From: Ilex aquifolium
Lineage: Eukaryota > Streptophyta > Magnoliopsida > Aquifoliales > Aquifoliaceae
DNA length: 64,000 nt
Assembly (NCBI GenBank): GCA_951799425.1
Contig: OX637405.1
Span: 24,903,635 to 24,967,634, forward strand
Direction of reading: 5' to 3'
How positions within the stretch are numbered: position 1 is the stretch's first letter; every line of letters begins with the position of its first letter. Shown piece after piece: positions 11,972 through 24,499 of the stretch. The translations under genes and the position numbers were made by a program. The notes under the pieces are model-generated. The model made no database searches. It was not told where the DNA came from and worked only from the letters and a program-made list of their open reading frames with translations.

Positions 11972-12510
11972 TGGAAATCTAGAGACGTATCGGCCTATAT
12001 TCCCACCAACGTGATCCCCATTACTGATGGATAAATCTATTTGGAAACAGAGCTCTTTGATCGCTCAATTAAACTTGCTATTAACGTCGGCTTATCTGTC
12101 AGTTGCGTTGGGTCCGCTGCTCAATTGAAAACTATGAAACAAGTTTGCGGTAATTCAAAACTAGAATTGGCAAAATATCGTGAAGTGGCCACCTTTGCTC
12201 AATTTGGGTTAGACCTTGATGCTGCGACTCAGCGCATTACTCAATAGATGTGCAAAGCTTACAGAAGTACTGAAACAACCACAATATGCATTACTTCCAA
12301 TTGAAAAATAAATTATAGTCATTTATGCAGTTGTTAATAAATTATGTGATTGAATGCCACTAGATAGAATTTCTCAATATGAGAGTCATTCCAAGTAGTA
12401 TAAAATCAGAATTACTACAATCCCTTTTAGAAAATGGGGGGGTTAACTAACGAAATAAAGATGGAACCAAATGCATTCTTAAAAGAAAGTGCTTTGCCTT
12501 TCCTATAATG
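11972..12510 (+). pseudogene. atp1: Nuclear insertion of mitochondrial atp1 (3' part)
   Basis: The plus strand reads as the C-terminal part of mitochondrial F1 ATP synthase alpha subunit: DVSAYIPTNVIPITDG, then [35 protein letters not shown] and [13 protein letters not shown]. After a 1-base frameshift near 12234 it continues [19 protein letters not shown], then PLDRISQYE and EL(L)QSLLENGG to the protein's end (ALPF-like). It contains stops (TAA after PIEK, TGA before MPLDR) and further frameshifts. This is therefore an old mitochondrial-to-nuclear transfer (NUMT), not a gene. The plastid atpA C-terminus is different. It abuts the LTR at 10009-11970. Confidence 0.88.
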
Positions 12511-15432
12511 CAAGGAATAATGGACTTAGATCACCTTTTCCTTCCTCATTCTAATTTGATTTTTAGTTGTAAAAAAGAGTCCATTGTGCTGTAATAAGAA
12601 GTATCGGTCTAACAACTTAGGTTGTTTTTTAACATAACAATTGCATGTTTATACCATGTGATACAAGTTAGTTGACCTGCGCTGTTTCAAATCACTTGTT
12701 ACTATTAATCTTTTGGAACACATTTTAAACAAGAGAAATTCTAAGATACACATCCCATATCATTCCCTTAACCATTACCAAATGGCCATGACCTATTGTG
12801 GAAGGATGACAACTGACATGAACTAAGATACGATCACAACTCGACAGAGTGAAAACGTAATATGAATTTGTTTTAACATTGTTATGTCCTGATCTGTAAT
12901 GGTTACAACCAATATGAACGAAATTAAGGTTGCATATTGACTTAGTCACTCATATGATTTCCTTTTAAACAATTGCTTGCTACTAAAAGTGGTTAAACAT
13001 TTTATAGCGGATGATATACTATTTGAAGAAATGGAATAACAATGTTACAAAAAATATGGATCTTAGATCCTGGATCCATTACTATTTCGGGAGTATTGTC
13101 TCTGTAATGAAACCCAATGATTGAATTTCAACTCTGATTTATGTGGTTGGGCTCAGATTTTCTTCTAATTGCCTAATTCGGCCTACATGACTTGAGGCCA
13201 ATTGTACAAGCACGGGTTACTGGATCTATCCAGATTACTAATGGGCCACTAACAATTTTTGATTTCCTTCAACATACTTTGGAAATTGGAATTGATCATC
13301 CATCTATGTAGTTCGAATTGGAAGACTTCAAACATGACTTTGAGAAAAAAAAAAGGATTGAATTTGTTGTTTACATAAAATGAAGTGATTCTTCCATTTG
13401 TTATTCACATCCAAATTGAATTTGCAAACTATAGGTTCACAAGCCCAATTGAAAATTAAGATTGATGTCTGGGCTGTTTGATAAACCCCCAATCCCCCAG
13501 TATCAACGAGGGATTTTGTTTGTTAAAAATGATGATTACCCAGTTTAATTCTATTACTCAATGATACTGAAACAATTAGATTTGGCATAAGTGAATGTCT
13601 TTATTTCCAACCTACTACCTCATGATTGTTCAAACCATTTTACAAAATTGTAATGATGCATGTTGGAGTGTAAAGTTGACCATTCTCAATGCGCATGTAA
13701 TCCGATATGAAATTCTTAAGTAGATTTATTTTACACAAGTTTACTCTTAAATCGTTCTAAGATTTGATTGACCATTTGGTAAATATATTGACACAAACTC
13801 AATTATACATAATACGAACTTGATATAATGCAGATCCAACCTTATACGATTATAATTGATTATGATGATTTGTGAATCGCACAGTTAAGCAGAGTCGTGA
13901 TATTTAGGGGGTTGGGAATCACTGGAAGGACCAGTCAGAGCTTCTAGGCTATTGGGGATTGCATAACGTTGAATTAAAAGGTCGAAGACAATAGACTTAT
14001 AGTGATTCACTAGCTCGAGAGCTCAGCTAATTCACTCTAAAAGAGTCTCTTACTCCTAGGGGGGTGGGATTTTCAATTACTCAAAAAAGGAAGATTACAC
14101 AAGGTATTTGCACAGACTGTTGCTTGAGTTACATTGTGGGGAATAGTCCCTTAGTTATAGCCTCCTTTCTTGATTCCCTGACGCGATCCTTACCTTTTCT
14201 TCGTAATGGATGCGTCTTTTGAGCAGTCACTGTGGATGATGTTGAGGCAATTTCGGTTCGCTTGCCTGAATGTTGGACTATTGCAATTGATACACAACCT
14301 TCTAGTGGGAGCCAGTTGTCATCCTCGTTGTAACCACAAAGACCTTGCTGCTGTAGGTCTTCGACCTGTGTATGTATCCCTTGTTGCTCATCATGAGCTG
14401 TGTGGCCCGAGCTGATTGTCTGAGCTCAATCTTAGTCAATTTTCAGATATCATCAAATTCCAATATAATTTGAACAAAATTAAAAAAATAAAATTCAAAA
14501 TTAATATGAGCCTTTTAGGCATTGCATCTAGTGTCCCAAGACTTGGATATTTCAGCTAAAACCAACACAACTGGGCTTAGAACCACAAAGTAGCTTTTTG
14601 TGTTGGCAGATCAAAATTAGTGATGGTTAGGTTAGGCCCACAGGGTCACAAAAGTCAAATCCTGAGATTTGCTTAACCACACCATTGACTGAAAGATTCA
14701 GTAATGGTTTGGAAAAGTGATATTCTGGTCCAATCAAGTTCTTCCAATAAGCTACTTTCCAAAAAAGTTCTTCCAATAAGCTTATGGATGGTTAAGTCAA
14801 TCCTGAATCAAAAACAAATAATTTTTTCATACCAAGTGGTCCATGTCTTAAAAGGGTTAATAGAGCCACTTTTTATTTGGCTGATCATGGATAAATGGAC
14901 CATCAATAGAAAAATGGAATGAAGCACTAATTTTTAATTTCACTTGGTCATATCAAAAATTTCTGCCTTTGTATATTTATCATAGGTCATGTTTTAACTT
15001 ATCTGTCACACTCGTATATCTACCATACGCAAAATTTTAGGCACACAGTCAATGATAAATTATACACATTGAATTAACCTGAGTTTACAATTTCGAAGTA
15101 CCAAATCATTGGAACACTCCCATTAAAACTATTCATGAAGAGTCGAACCATAGTTACAATGAGGTTTAGGCCACTTGTCTAAACAATTCATGGGCAAATC
15201 TTTAAATTATAACAATTTGTGCTAATCAATCAAAATATCCTTGATATGTTTTCATATAGCCTCTTTTTTTTTTTCCAATCACCATGCCTTATGGGAGGAG
15301 AAGGCGGGAAGGGATTAGGAGCTCAAAATTGATGGCTGCCATTTTGTTCTATTACAATTTACAAGCCTATTAAATTTAACCAAGAAGCATGGCTCGAGCT
15401 ATGCAACGCCCATGGACTAGCATTTTTTTTTT
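12511..15432. other. Intergenic DNA, no gene recognised
   Basis: Low-copy-looking sequence without recognisable proteins. The small frames at 14206-14415 and 14704-14922 have no identifiable domain. I cannot tell whether part of this continues the mitochondrial insertion. Confidence 0.45.
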
Positions 15433-15925
15433 GGTTAAAAATTGTACCTCAAAAGATCGTTCGAATTTTAATTTACACCCTCAAAGATTAAAAATTTCAA
15501 TTTAAACCCTCAAAGATAAAAATCTGTATTAATGCGCACTTGAAGTTATCAGTCGTCAGTTTGCCGTCTAAAACTAAATGGATAAATTTTACCTAGACCC
15601 TCTCATGCTTATCACTTAATTACCTAAACCCCATACATTTGATATATTATACCTACATCCCTTGAGAATCCAAATATGACTAAAAATGTTCTCCAATTGG
15701 GCATCTAAATAATTATGTTCAAGTAATGTATTGTATTGGATATAAAGAATATTATATAAATATCTGCATTATATTGGTCATTCAAATAGTAAGTTTGATT
15801 TTGAATTTTAGAGTTTAACGAGCCCACAAAATAAAAGGAACTATAGAAATTATAATTTTTTATTAAGATGAAATCATATTTTTTAACGATTATATTAACA
15901 AATATCAACGACAAAGGGTTATGTG

Positions 15926-16627
15926 TAGGGGTGTCAAACGTGTCGGGTTAAACGGTTACTTGTCGGGTTAAACTGGTGACGGGTTAAAAATATATAAACC
16001 CGTACACGACACGTTTAATAAACGGGTGAAAAATCTCAACACGAACACGACCCGTTTAATAAACGGGTAACACGACACGACTCGTTTAACCCGTTTAATT
16101 CTAAAAAAATTATATCAACAAATTTTAATACTCCACTTTTTTTTATTGCCAATTGTACTTACCTCAAAAAAGAGGAATTTTTAGTCAAATCTCATAAAAT
16201 TTAGATTTGAAGGCTTAAAAAAAAATGAAAGAGGTCATTGTCTTTTATAGGTAACTCAACTCTCCCCATCTCCCCTCATTTTCCAATGTGGGACAAAAAC
16301 AAAAGGCATTGGTTTGCCTTTGTCTTTGAAATGCTCTCTCCATCTCTCCTCCTTTGTCTTTGAACTACTATTTTATTTTATTTTTTTGTATTGATTTCTT
16401 TTTTTCTTGCTAATTTTTCAAAATAATTATTAATTTATTAATATATTAATTTTATTTAAACGGGTAAACGTGTGATAAACGGTTTGACAGGTCTCACCCG
16501 AACACGACCCGTTTATTAAACGTGTTTGGCGTGTCAACCCGTTTATCACCCAAACCCGTTAAGATCTCATCCAAACCCGTTTAATTCGTGTCGGTTAATC
16601 GTGTCGTGTCAATTTTTGACAGCCCTA
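15926..16627. mobile_element. hAT-type MITE nested in foldback
   Basis: 702 bp with ends TAGGGGTGTCAA and TTGACAGCCCTA and an exact 8-bp TSD, GTTATGTG (15918-15925 and 16628-16635). Both ends carry many short repeats of ACCCGTTTA and GTGTCGGGTT, the subterminal repeat clusters expected of transposase-binding regions. No transposase is encoded. Confidence 0.88.
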
Positions 16628-16767
16628 GTTATGTGTTACACGTGTACAAACATCAGGAGGTGTATAAATAATATTCTAACTGTGAGGGGGTCCAAATGAT
16701 TAAGTGACAAGCATGAGGGAGTCTAGGTGTAATCTATTCATTTAATTTTAGACGACAAACTGACGGC

Positions 16768-18347
16768 TATGGATGACAGTGGACCGAAGCGGGGGCGGGG
16801 GGTGTAGTCTTCATCCCTGTACCCGCTTAAAAAAACACCGTTCATCTCCTGTCCAACCCTATTAACAAGTATAGTTTTCATTCCCATCCCCGTCCGCGAG
16901 TAAATTTGTAATCCTCGTCCCCGCCTTCTCCCTCCGCCCAAGCCCAACATAATCCAACATTGTAAATGATTATGCACAAATCGATTTTTGTGCAAGATCA
17001 ACAGTCAAGTATATGAACGGGTGCAGTCGATAAGTAATAAACAGATAATTAATAACAGATCAATGGCAAAATAGTAAATAATAGCAAACACACAAATATT
17101 TATAGTAGTTCGGTCCAAGTGACCTACTCCACTTTCGGGAACGGCTGCGGTGGCCGGAAATCTTTATTGATGAACAATGTTACCGGAAGAGTAACTCCGA
17201 GAGTATTACAGTGTTTTGGGAGAGAAAAGCAATGTGTGTAGGGATCTCAAGTTGTAGAGGTGTCAAGGGTGTTGTCTAGATCCCTCTCCTTGTGGAGAGA
17301 GCTTACATTATATAGGCTTAGTAAGGCGGTGACGTGAGGGAGAAGGTTTCTACCACTTTGGTAAGTATAGTTATGGTAGGATTTGATCTCCGTGCGTATC
17401 CCGATATTTTCTCCCTCGTGTCCCTATTCCGTCGGAGGAGTACTCTGAGCTGGGTTGAATTTGATCATGAGCTTGGACTTGAGTCTGAGTGGCAAAGAGA
17501 AGAGGGCGAAGGAGAGGCAGAGGACCATCACTTGGGCGGTGCCCCTTGGTGTCCCCCTTGGGCGGCGCCCTCTTGGGTGACCCCTTTGGCGGCGCCCCCT
17601 TGGGGTGTTCCCTTGGCTCCTCCTTGATGACTTAGGCTCTTCATTGATCCTTGATGACTTTGGTGACGTGGGCTCCTCTTGGCTCCTTTGGGCTGGTCCC
17701 TTCTTGGTGCTAGTTTGGGCCTCATTAATTTATTGGGTTTGACACTGTTAATTTCGGGCTCATCAGTAAATAATCCAAAAAATCAAAAAAATTGAATGTC
17801 ACCAACCGAAAATTACTGAGTAGGCAAGAAGTCTATCCATCACTTTTCAAGCAAAAAGTCTATCCAACAATTTTCAAAGAGTAAGAAGTCTATCCAGCAC
17901 TTTTCAAACAAAAAGTCTATCCAACAATTTTCAAAGAGCAAAAACCATATTCAAGTAGAATAAACTCAAAAATCAGCAAAAATCATATCTAACACTATAA
18001 TCATAATTCAACAAATACCATATTCAAGTAGCATAAAATTAAAAAATTCAGAATATTGTATATCTAACACAGAAAATCATATGTAGCACATGAAAATTGC
18101 AGATCTAACACCAAAAAAAAAAAAAAAAATCAAAACAAGAAACATCTGAAAACCAAGTGTCAGTCCATCCCCGCCTCCACCTCCGTACGGGTTTATACGG
18201 GTATTTTCGTATACGTCCACCGTCCAATACATATGGTCCATCCCGGTCCAAACGGGGGCGAATTTGGATGAATACCCATTTTTCTCCTGTCCAAATGGGA
18301 CGGGTTTGGATGAATACCCATTTTTTACCGATCCACTGTCATTCCTA
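16768..18347. mobile_element. hAT-like element nested in foldback, itself carrying an LTR
   Basis: The ends are TATGGATGACAGTGGA and the complement of TAGGAATGACAGTGGA (14 of 16 match), with an exact 8-bp TSD, CTGACGGC, at 16760-16767 and 18348-18355. Without the LTR inside it is about 0.8 kb. Subterminal GC-rich repeats (ACGGG, CCCGTCC) occur at both sides. No transposase frame. Confidence 0.8.
17014..17765 (-). mobile_element. Solo LTR, probably copia-type, reverse orientation
   Basis: On the minus strand it runs from TGATGAGCCCGAAATTAAC to GCACCCGTTCA, with a TATA-like TATATAATG near 17300-17313 and a GGTCACTTGGACCGAACTAC stretch of the kind seen in copia LTRs. The flanks GTATA and GTAAA match 4 of 5. 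The + strand frame at 17334-17627 is a low-complexity Pro/Trp artefact of short GC-rich repeats within it. Boundaries are tentative. Confidence 0.5.
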
Positions 18348-18479
18348 CTGACGGCTATTAGTGTCAGGGGCGCATTGATACAAATTTCTAATTTTGAGGG
18401 TACAAATTATGATTTTTAATCTTTAAAGATGCAAATTGAGATTCGAACGATCTTTTAGGATGCAATTTGAGATTAACCC

Positions 18480-20857
18480 TTTTTTTTTAATATTTTGTAA
18501 CTCTAAAACTTTAATACCTATGTTTTTAGACTTTTATGTTTATAGTGGTTTTGTCTATATTAGCTGATAATTCTCCAAGACCGAATGACTTTTCAGGTTC
18601 ATGAGAAGATTGAAATATACATGAGTCCCACCAACTATTCTGAAAATAAGACCTGAACCCTAAATTTTCTAAGTTAGGACGACCGTCTTGCCCATGGCCA
18701 CCCTTACTTTCAATTACAGAAACACAAAAAATAACTAAATTAATAAAATCCTTAAAGACATGCTGATTAAACATAGAAAAAAGGTCACCCTCTAATTTTT
18801 GAGAATCTCTTGAGACTACTTTATAAATTTTGACTATTCTCAATTTGCCTATACGCAACCTTTAGGATAAAGGACCATACATAGGAGACTTATGTCTTGG
18901 TACATTCACTATACTTTATAATAGATATGAGCAGCAAAGGGTTGGACCAGACCCTGAGTGCTCTATCTTGATATTCTTGTTTTTTTCCAATATTCTTATG
19001 GAAAAGTCTAATATACTGTTGCCTCTCCACTAAGAGATGGCCAGGAAAGTGATATTTCCCATCCATTAGATAGGCAACACCTAACTCTGATTTTGACAGT
19101 TGATGGGAGGCATGTTGGATCTAGCAAATCTTTATTCTTATGGTTGTGATAGAATGCCACTACAATGCTTATCTAAGTCGTGAGCTTATGGAGCTTTGGG
19201 CAGGTAACACAAAACAAGCAAAAACAAAGAAACAAATACTAAAAAAAGAAGCCTAACAGTAGAGAATTGGCCTTGCCTGGACCTTTTTTTGAGTAACGTT
19301 TCACAATTTATGCATAAAATGTTATGACCTCGACCAATATCAGGATATTCATAAGCATGTGTAACATGATTCATCTTGGTCAGGTTTATACCGTGAAGCC
19401 ATGGTTAGCGGGTTCGTGTCGTATTTAATCAATTTCATGTCTACTTATTTTTTTGACAGGTCTAACAGGTCTACCCTTTAACCACCTTTACTCTTTAAAA
19501 CTAAACTTAAACTCGTCAATTATGTATCAATTTCGTGTCGGGTTCACAAGGTCATGTTAAAAATATCTAGTCTTAATTATCTTTATATTCGCGAAGTATT
19601 TTTATATATGGAAGTAACGAATATTATTGTCCTTCATTTGGACCTGTTTTTGAGTAATATTTCATAAAGAGAAATTTTGTACAGATATTTCTGGCAAAAT
19701 AATGTGGCATCCACCAATGTCATGATATTTATAATAATTCAACTGTCGCATTATTGTGTATGAAAATTCTTGGCACAGCAGTTTGTGACTTAATTCCTAT
19801 TCAAATATTTTGTATAAGTCTAGCAGTTTCTTGTGCATGGCAGCACTGCCTTCACTCCATAATTGGAAGTTTGGCATTAATCTCACTTTTGGAACTTTAG
19901 CCTCTGCTTTGCAGTGCCCCCCAAACATCTATATGTTGTTCTGGTACATATTGAAAGTTTGTGAGAGGAAACCTCAGCCAAAATATTGGATTTCAACTAC
20001 TCAAACTGAGCTAATGCAACAGGCACACACTTATAGATAAATACTTATGTTACACATCTCTACAAAAATTTAAATTTTTATAATAGATGATAGTTTAATA
20101 TTGTATCAGAGCCTAGAAGTCCTAAGCTCAAATCATACCAAGCCTCCCTCCCTTATGAAAACAAAAGGGGACGCACCTGAGGGGAGTAGTAAATAAATAT
20201 TTTTGTTAAACCTTTCTTTACAACTTTAAGCTTTTAGAATAGATGATAGTTCAATACACACTCGCGTGCGCACACATGCACACACACTCTATGATATGGC
20301 TGCAACTGTCATTCAGCATCCTTGAGCCACAGTTGGGACTAGAGAGCCTGTCAATTCTTAACACAATTCACCTATTAGGGTCGATGTTAGGGTATGGGTT
20401 TTGCTTCACGGGTAAGGCCATAATTATATTGACCAACTATACATGTTTAATAAATAGATTTACATGAACTTAACGATGAACAATTATATATAACTTATAT
20501 TTGACACGCACATAATTAAATACAATTATAAATAAGTCAATTCCTTTTTGTATAATGCTAAACTAGAGTAGATCTCATTGTATGAGTGTCATGTAGCCAT
20601 GTATAGAGTCTGTAATCTTTTTTGTATAATCACTCGTAATAGTGGCTACCATTTAGTGGCAAAAATAGGTATGCATCTTATCAGCCCACTTGCATGTATT
20701 TATCCACCATATCTTTATGTGGTTAAAGAGAGCCATTTGGGGGAAAGGAATATATAGTTCTTGGATGAAATTCTGAATGGGAATTGCTGGTGTCATGCAT
20801 TCATTGAAAGGCTGATAATGGTAGTGTATCACCACATATCCCTGTTACATATGACAA
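18480..20857. other. Intergenic DNA with a MITE scrap
   Basis: No gene is recognised. Around 19400-19560 short GTGTCGGGTT and TTGACAGGTC words resemble the MITE at 15926-16627, so a decayed relative may lie there. Small frames (18526-18858 minus, 19810-20040 plus) have no identifiable domain. Confidence 0.45.
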
Positions 20858-21894
20858 TGTTACGTGCACGATTTTGGGTGATTTGTAAAATAAAGAAAAA
20901 ATAGAATCAGTGAAGAAAACTCACTTCGAGGGGGTGAAAACCTCAAATGACTCAATTCAAGAAGAACCGAATCTCCAAAACTTCCACAAGAAGATTTAGT
21001 AAAATATTCAACATATCATTTTTATTGATAGAAAAGCCTTTAAATACAAGTTAATAAAAACTACCTTAATAACTAATTTAACTCATAACTCCACTATCTT
21101 AGTAACCACCTAGAAAACTACTCACAAAATACTCTATCACCAACCTACTACTACATATCCTCCAATTAACTAGCTAACTACCTCTAATATTGCATAAAAT
21201 AAAGGGTTAATTGCACTAGAAGTCCCCAAAGTATGGGGTTTATCAAATTTTGATCCTTAATATTTTAATTGCATAATTTTGATCCCTGAAGTATTGAATA
21301 TGTTTCTATATGGTCTCTCAAGTAGTCAATGTCCAAATTGCTAACGATTTTTTATCATAAATTTGTCACGTAATTCCTAAATATAGACAAAAAATAATTT
21401 TGGTAGCTTTTAAATAAAATTTGGGTAGCTCTTAACAAAAAATGTGTAATATGGATAGTTTTTGACCAAAATCTGAATAGCTCATGATCAAAACTGTGTA
21501 ATTTGGGTAGTTATTTAACCAAAATTTGAGTATAAATTTAGTCAAGAATTATCCAAATTATTTTTTTGTCAATATTTAAGTATCTCGTGACAAGTTTATG
21601 ATAAAAATCGTTAGCAATCTGGACGCTGTCTGCTTGAGGGACCATATAGAAATATATTCAATATTTCAAGGACTAAAATGATGCAATTGAAATATTGGGG
21701 ACTAAAATGAGATAAACTTCATATTCTGGAAACCTCCAATACAATTAATCCTAAAATAAATATATAGAAAACAGGTACATAACAGACAATCTCTTTAATC
21801 ATATGCACTCAAATCTCTGTAAACCTATAATATCCATATCTCTCGTCTCTAACACCCTTCCAACTTGGTGACGCAATAATAGATTGATCCAACA
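20858..21894 (-). mobile_element. Copia-type solo LTR, interrupted
   Basis: Minus-strand reading starts TGTTGGATCAATC and ends CACGTAACA, the TGTT...AACA ends typical of copia LTRs. Without the foldback at 21204-21751 and its extra TSD copy it is about 480 bp. An AATAAA signal (ATCAATAAAAATG) lies in its 3' part. No primer-binding site or polypurine tract adjoins it and the 5-bp flanks (GACAA, TTTAA) do not match, so it is a solo or rearranged LTR. Confidence 0.65.
21204..21751. mobile_element. Foldback (Mutator-like) MITE inside an LTR
   Basis: 548 bp of near-complete inverted halves, starting GGGTTAATTGCACTAG and ending CAATTAATCC. It has an exact 9-bp TSD, TAAAATAAA, at 21195-21203 and 21752-21760. 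It inserted into the LTR at 20858-21894, so it is the younger of the two. Confidence 0.88.
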
Positions 21895-23691
21895 TTTAAG
21901 TTTAGGGGGAGTAATTCTGTAAACGTATCCATAGGGTATATTTAGAAAAGAAAAATGGATAAAGCAGAAAAGATTTGGGCTCAAGAAATTGTGAGAATCA
22001 CTTTCTAAACTCATACTACATAGAAAGAAAATTTTTCTTATGGAGGTGGTGTTTGTACTTGAGCTTGTTAGTCTCCTTAAGTTCTTGCGACTGTAATATA
22101 ATATTGGATAAATTATGTTCAAAATATGCATGTATCTCTTTATGTGTGTTCATCAAAAGAAAATGAATTTTTTGAAACCCTACCGGCATTGTCACCCTAG
22201 ATAGATCATTGGATACGCAACTCAAGTTCAACCTCAAAATATTCTGTATTTGAACATAGATTTTCAATATTGGGGCTACATGTGGACAACAAATCATAAG
22301 TTGGGATCTTCAGCTTTTGGGACTTAACTTGAACTCGTTCTAGATTTACTAAACTCCAATTTAATATCGAGCTGTGTAGCCTAAATTTCAACTTGATTAA
22401 TGCATTCATGCAATATTCAAACCTGAATTTTAACTCGAGAATTAACCCCAAAATGAAGCAAATTTTCAATCAAACTTGTGTAATTTTAGTTCAAAAATCT
22501 AAGCAAAGTCGAGTTCAAGTGAGAGTTTCATAACTTTGACAGAGTCCGCATTTCTAAACTCACCCGAGTTACGTGCAGTGAAAGAGCAAGTGTAAAGGTC
22601 AGCATACACTATCAACTAATTTTTGAATCACTCCTATCCATGAGGCAGTGAAGAGAAGCCTAAATCTTGAGAGAATCAATGGGACTCACTTATAAATAGT
22701 GTCTTTCCACTTGAATTCATGGCAGTGATATGTCATTGAATGAAACTGAGTAAAAATGTAATTGAAAGATCTCTGCAATCTGGTGATTGTAATATCTGAG
22801 TCTTTGGAAAGGATAAGAACATGAGAGGCCCCTTATCCCTTGCAATCTCATTTAAAGATCAAAGCAATAATGCAAAGTCAAGCAATCTTTAGCCACACCC
22901 TGAAGGTCTGGAAAGAAACTTTTCAATTGCTCAGATAAGGAATTGCATTCCCAAATCTAACTTTGGCTTTTTGAGGGAAAAGTTGTTCCAGCTTTCCAAT
23001 GAACCATCTTATTTTATATGTGGCTTGAGTCCTATTGGTCTGGAAAAATCTACAAAATCTGGGATTATTCTTTATTTTTGATGCTTCATTCAGAAAGATT
23101 GTTTTGAATCCAGTGGCCAACTCTTTTTTTCTTCTCTTTCAAATAAAAATAAATTCAAACTCTAGATATGTATAATCATATACAAATTATTTTAAGAAGA
23201 TGAGAAAAAAAATATACATGTAATTACTAACATTTAGCTGGTTTTGGGTCTAATCTAAGAATTTCCAAGAAGTCATGTAAGAACTAGGTGACGGGATCAT
23301 CGATTCAGATCCTCATTAATATCAAACTCTCTCAATTTGCTCAAGTTTATTGTAGATGATTCTTGTAAATCTGATGCAACCATGGCAAAGGACATCATAA
23401 GTTGGTTTTAATGGCTGCATTGTCCCGAACACTTTTATTTTTGACATTAGACATCTTCGATCCCACAATATTCCAATTGGTTGAAGTTCAAACAATTTTA
23501 GAGGGATGTGGAATTAGGAAGAAATCCCACATTGGGGTTTGGGGGACGAATTCTTTCGATAGGATTCTATGGGTTATTTAGGAAAATAGAATTAAATTTA
23601 AGAGGTTAAAGTGTAACCGTGAAAAATCTATATCAAATTAGGGATTCTTTATACCTTAATCATCGTCTGGACTCGTGTCCTTCTAAGTATA
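21895..23691. other. Intergenic DNA, decayed retroelement scraps
   Basis: Minus-strand frames at 21799-22297 read like translated LTR-flank sequence (for example YRITPPKLKCWINLLLRHQV), not a host protein. Nothing else is recognised. Confidence 0.4.
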
Positions 23692-24475
23692 CTAGCAATG
23701 CACCACGTGCGTTGCACGTGAATAATTTTTGTATATAAACTATTAATAAAAAAATTTAGGTATATGTGTACTTAAATTAAATATTATCTCAAGTTTATAA
23801 AAATTATGTTTTTTTGCTCATATTATACTATAGAATTTGAAAAAAAATATTCTGCTTCCAACAATTCGTTGTTCTAGCTATAAGAAAAAAAAGATAAAAA
23901 TAATTCATTTTAAAATTCATTTGATTAGGTTTTAATTTATAATTCATTGAATAAAATAACAATAATTATCAATATTCTAATCAATGCTTATTTTTAAGGG
24001 TAACATAGTCAATTAAAAAGTTTCATAGATATTGATATTTATACATAGATAATAAAGACTTAAAAGAGATATTATGAGTAATTTAGAGATTTAAACATAT
24101 AAGGATATGATGGTAATTTAGATATTTAACTATGAAAGGATAATGTGGTATTTAAGATTCTTTATAAGGGTAAAATAGCAAATCAAAAGTTTTTTATTTT
24201 AAAGTACTTTTTTTATTAGATTAAAAAGTTTCATAGATATTGATATTTATACATAGAGAATCAAGAATTAAAAAAGATGCTAGGGATAATTTCGAGATTT
24301 AAACATATAAGAATATGATGGTAATTTAAATATTTAATCATGGAAGGATAATGTGGTATTTAAAATTCTTTATAAAGGTAAAATAGTTAATCAAAAATTT
24401 TTTATGCTAAGATATTTTTATTAGTAGTAGTAGCAGTAGTAGTAGTATATATATTTATAGATATAGATATAGATA
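23692..24475 (-). mobile_element. Helitron-like element
   Basis: On the minus strand the 3' end has a 7-bp stem hairpin (CACGTGC, AAC, GCACGTG), then GTGCATTG and CTAG followed by T: a Helitron 3' terminus with insertion between A and T. The 5' side near 24475 reads TCTATATC repeats followed by ACTACT and TAATAAAAA. No Rep/helicase is encoded, so it is non-autonomous. The interior holds an approximate 210-bp direct duplication: the text GTTTCATAGATATTGATATT recurs at about 24020 and 24230. Confidence 0.65.
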
Positions 24476-24499
24476 TAGTTAAGATATGTAAACTTTTTT

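Larger units (their letters stand above)
15433..18479. mobile_element. Foldback element with nested insertions
   Basis: The ends are long inverted copies: 15433-15690 (GGTTAAAAATTG, then CTCAAAAGATCGTTCGAAT) matches the complement of 18350-18479 plus 16650-16767. Flanking runs of nine T (15424-15432 and 18480-18488) could be a 9-bp TSD. The right arm is split by the hAT-like element at 16768-18347, and the body by the MITE at 15926-16627. Arm wording such as 'CACTTAATTACCTAAACCCC' resembles the foldback at 62761-63785. Confidence 0.7.

Noticed and set aside
17334..17725. Pro/Trp-rich and Gly/Gln-rich frames on both strands
   Set aside because: Both come from short GC-rich repeats inside a solo LTR.
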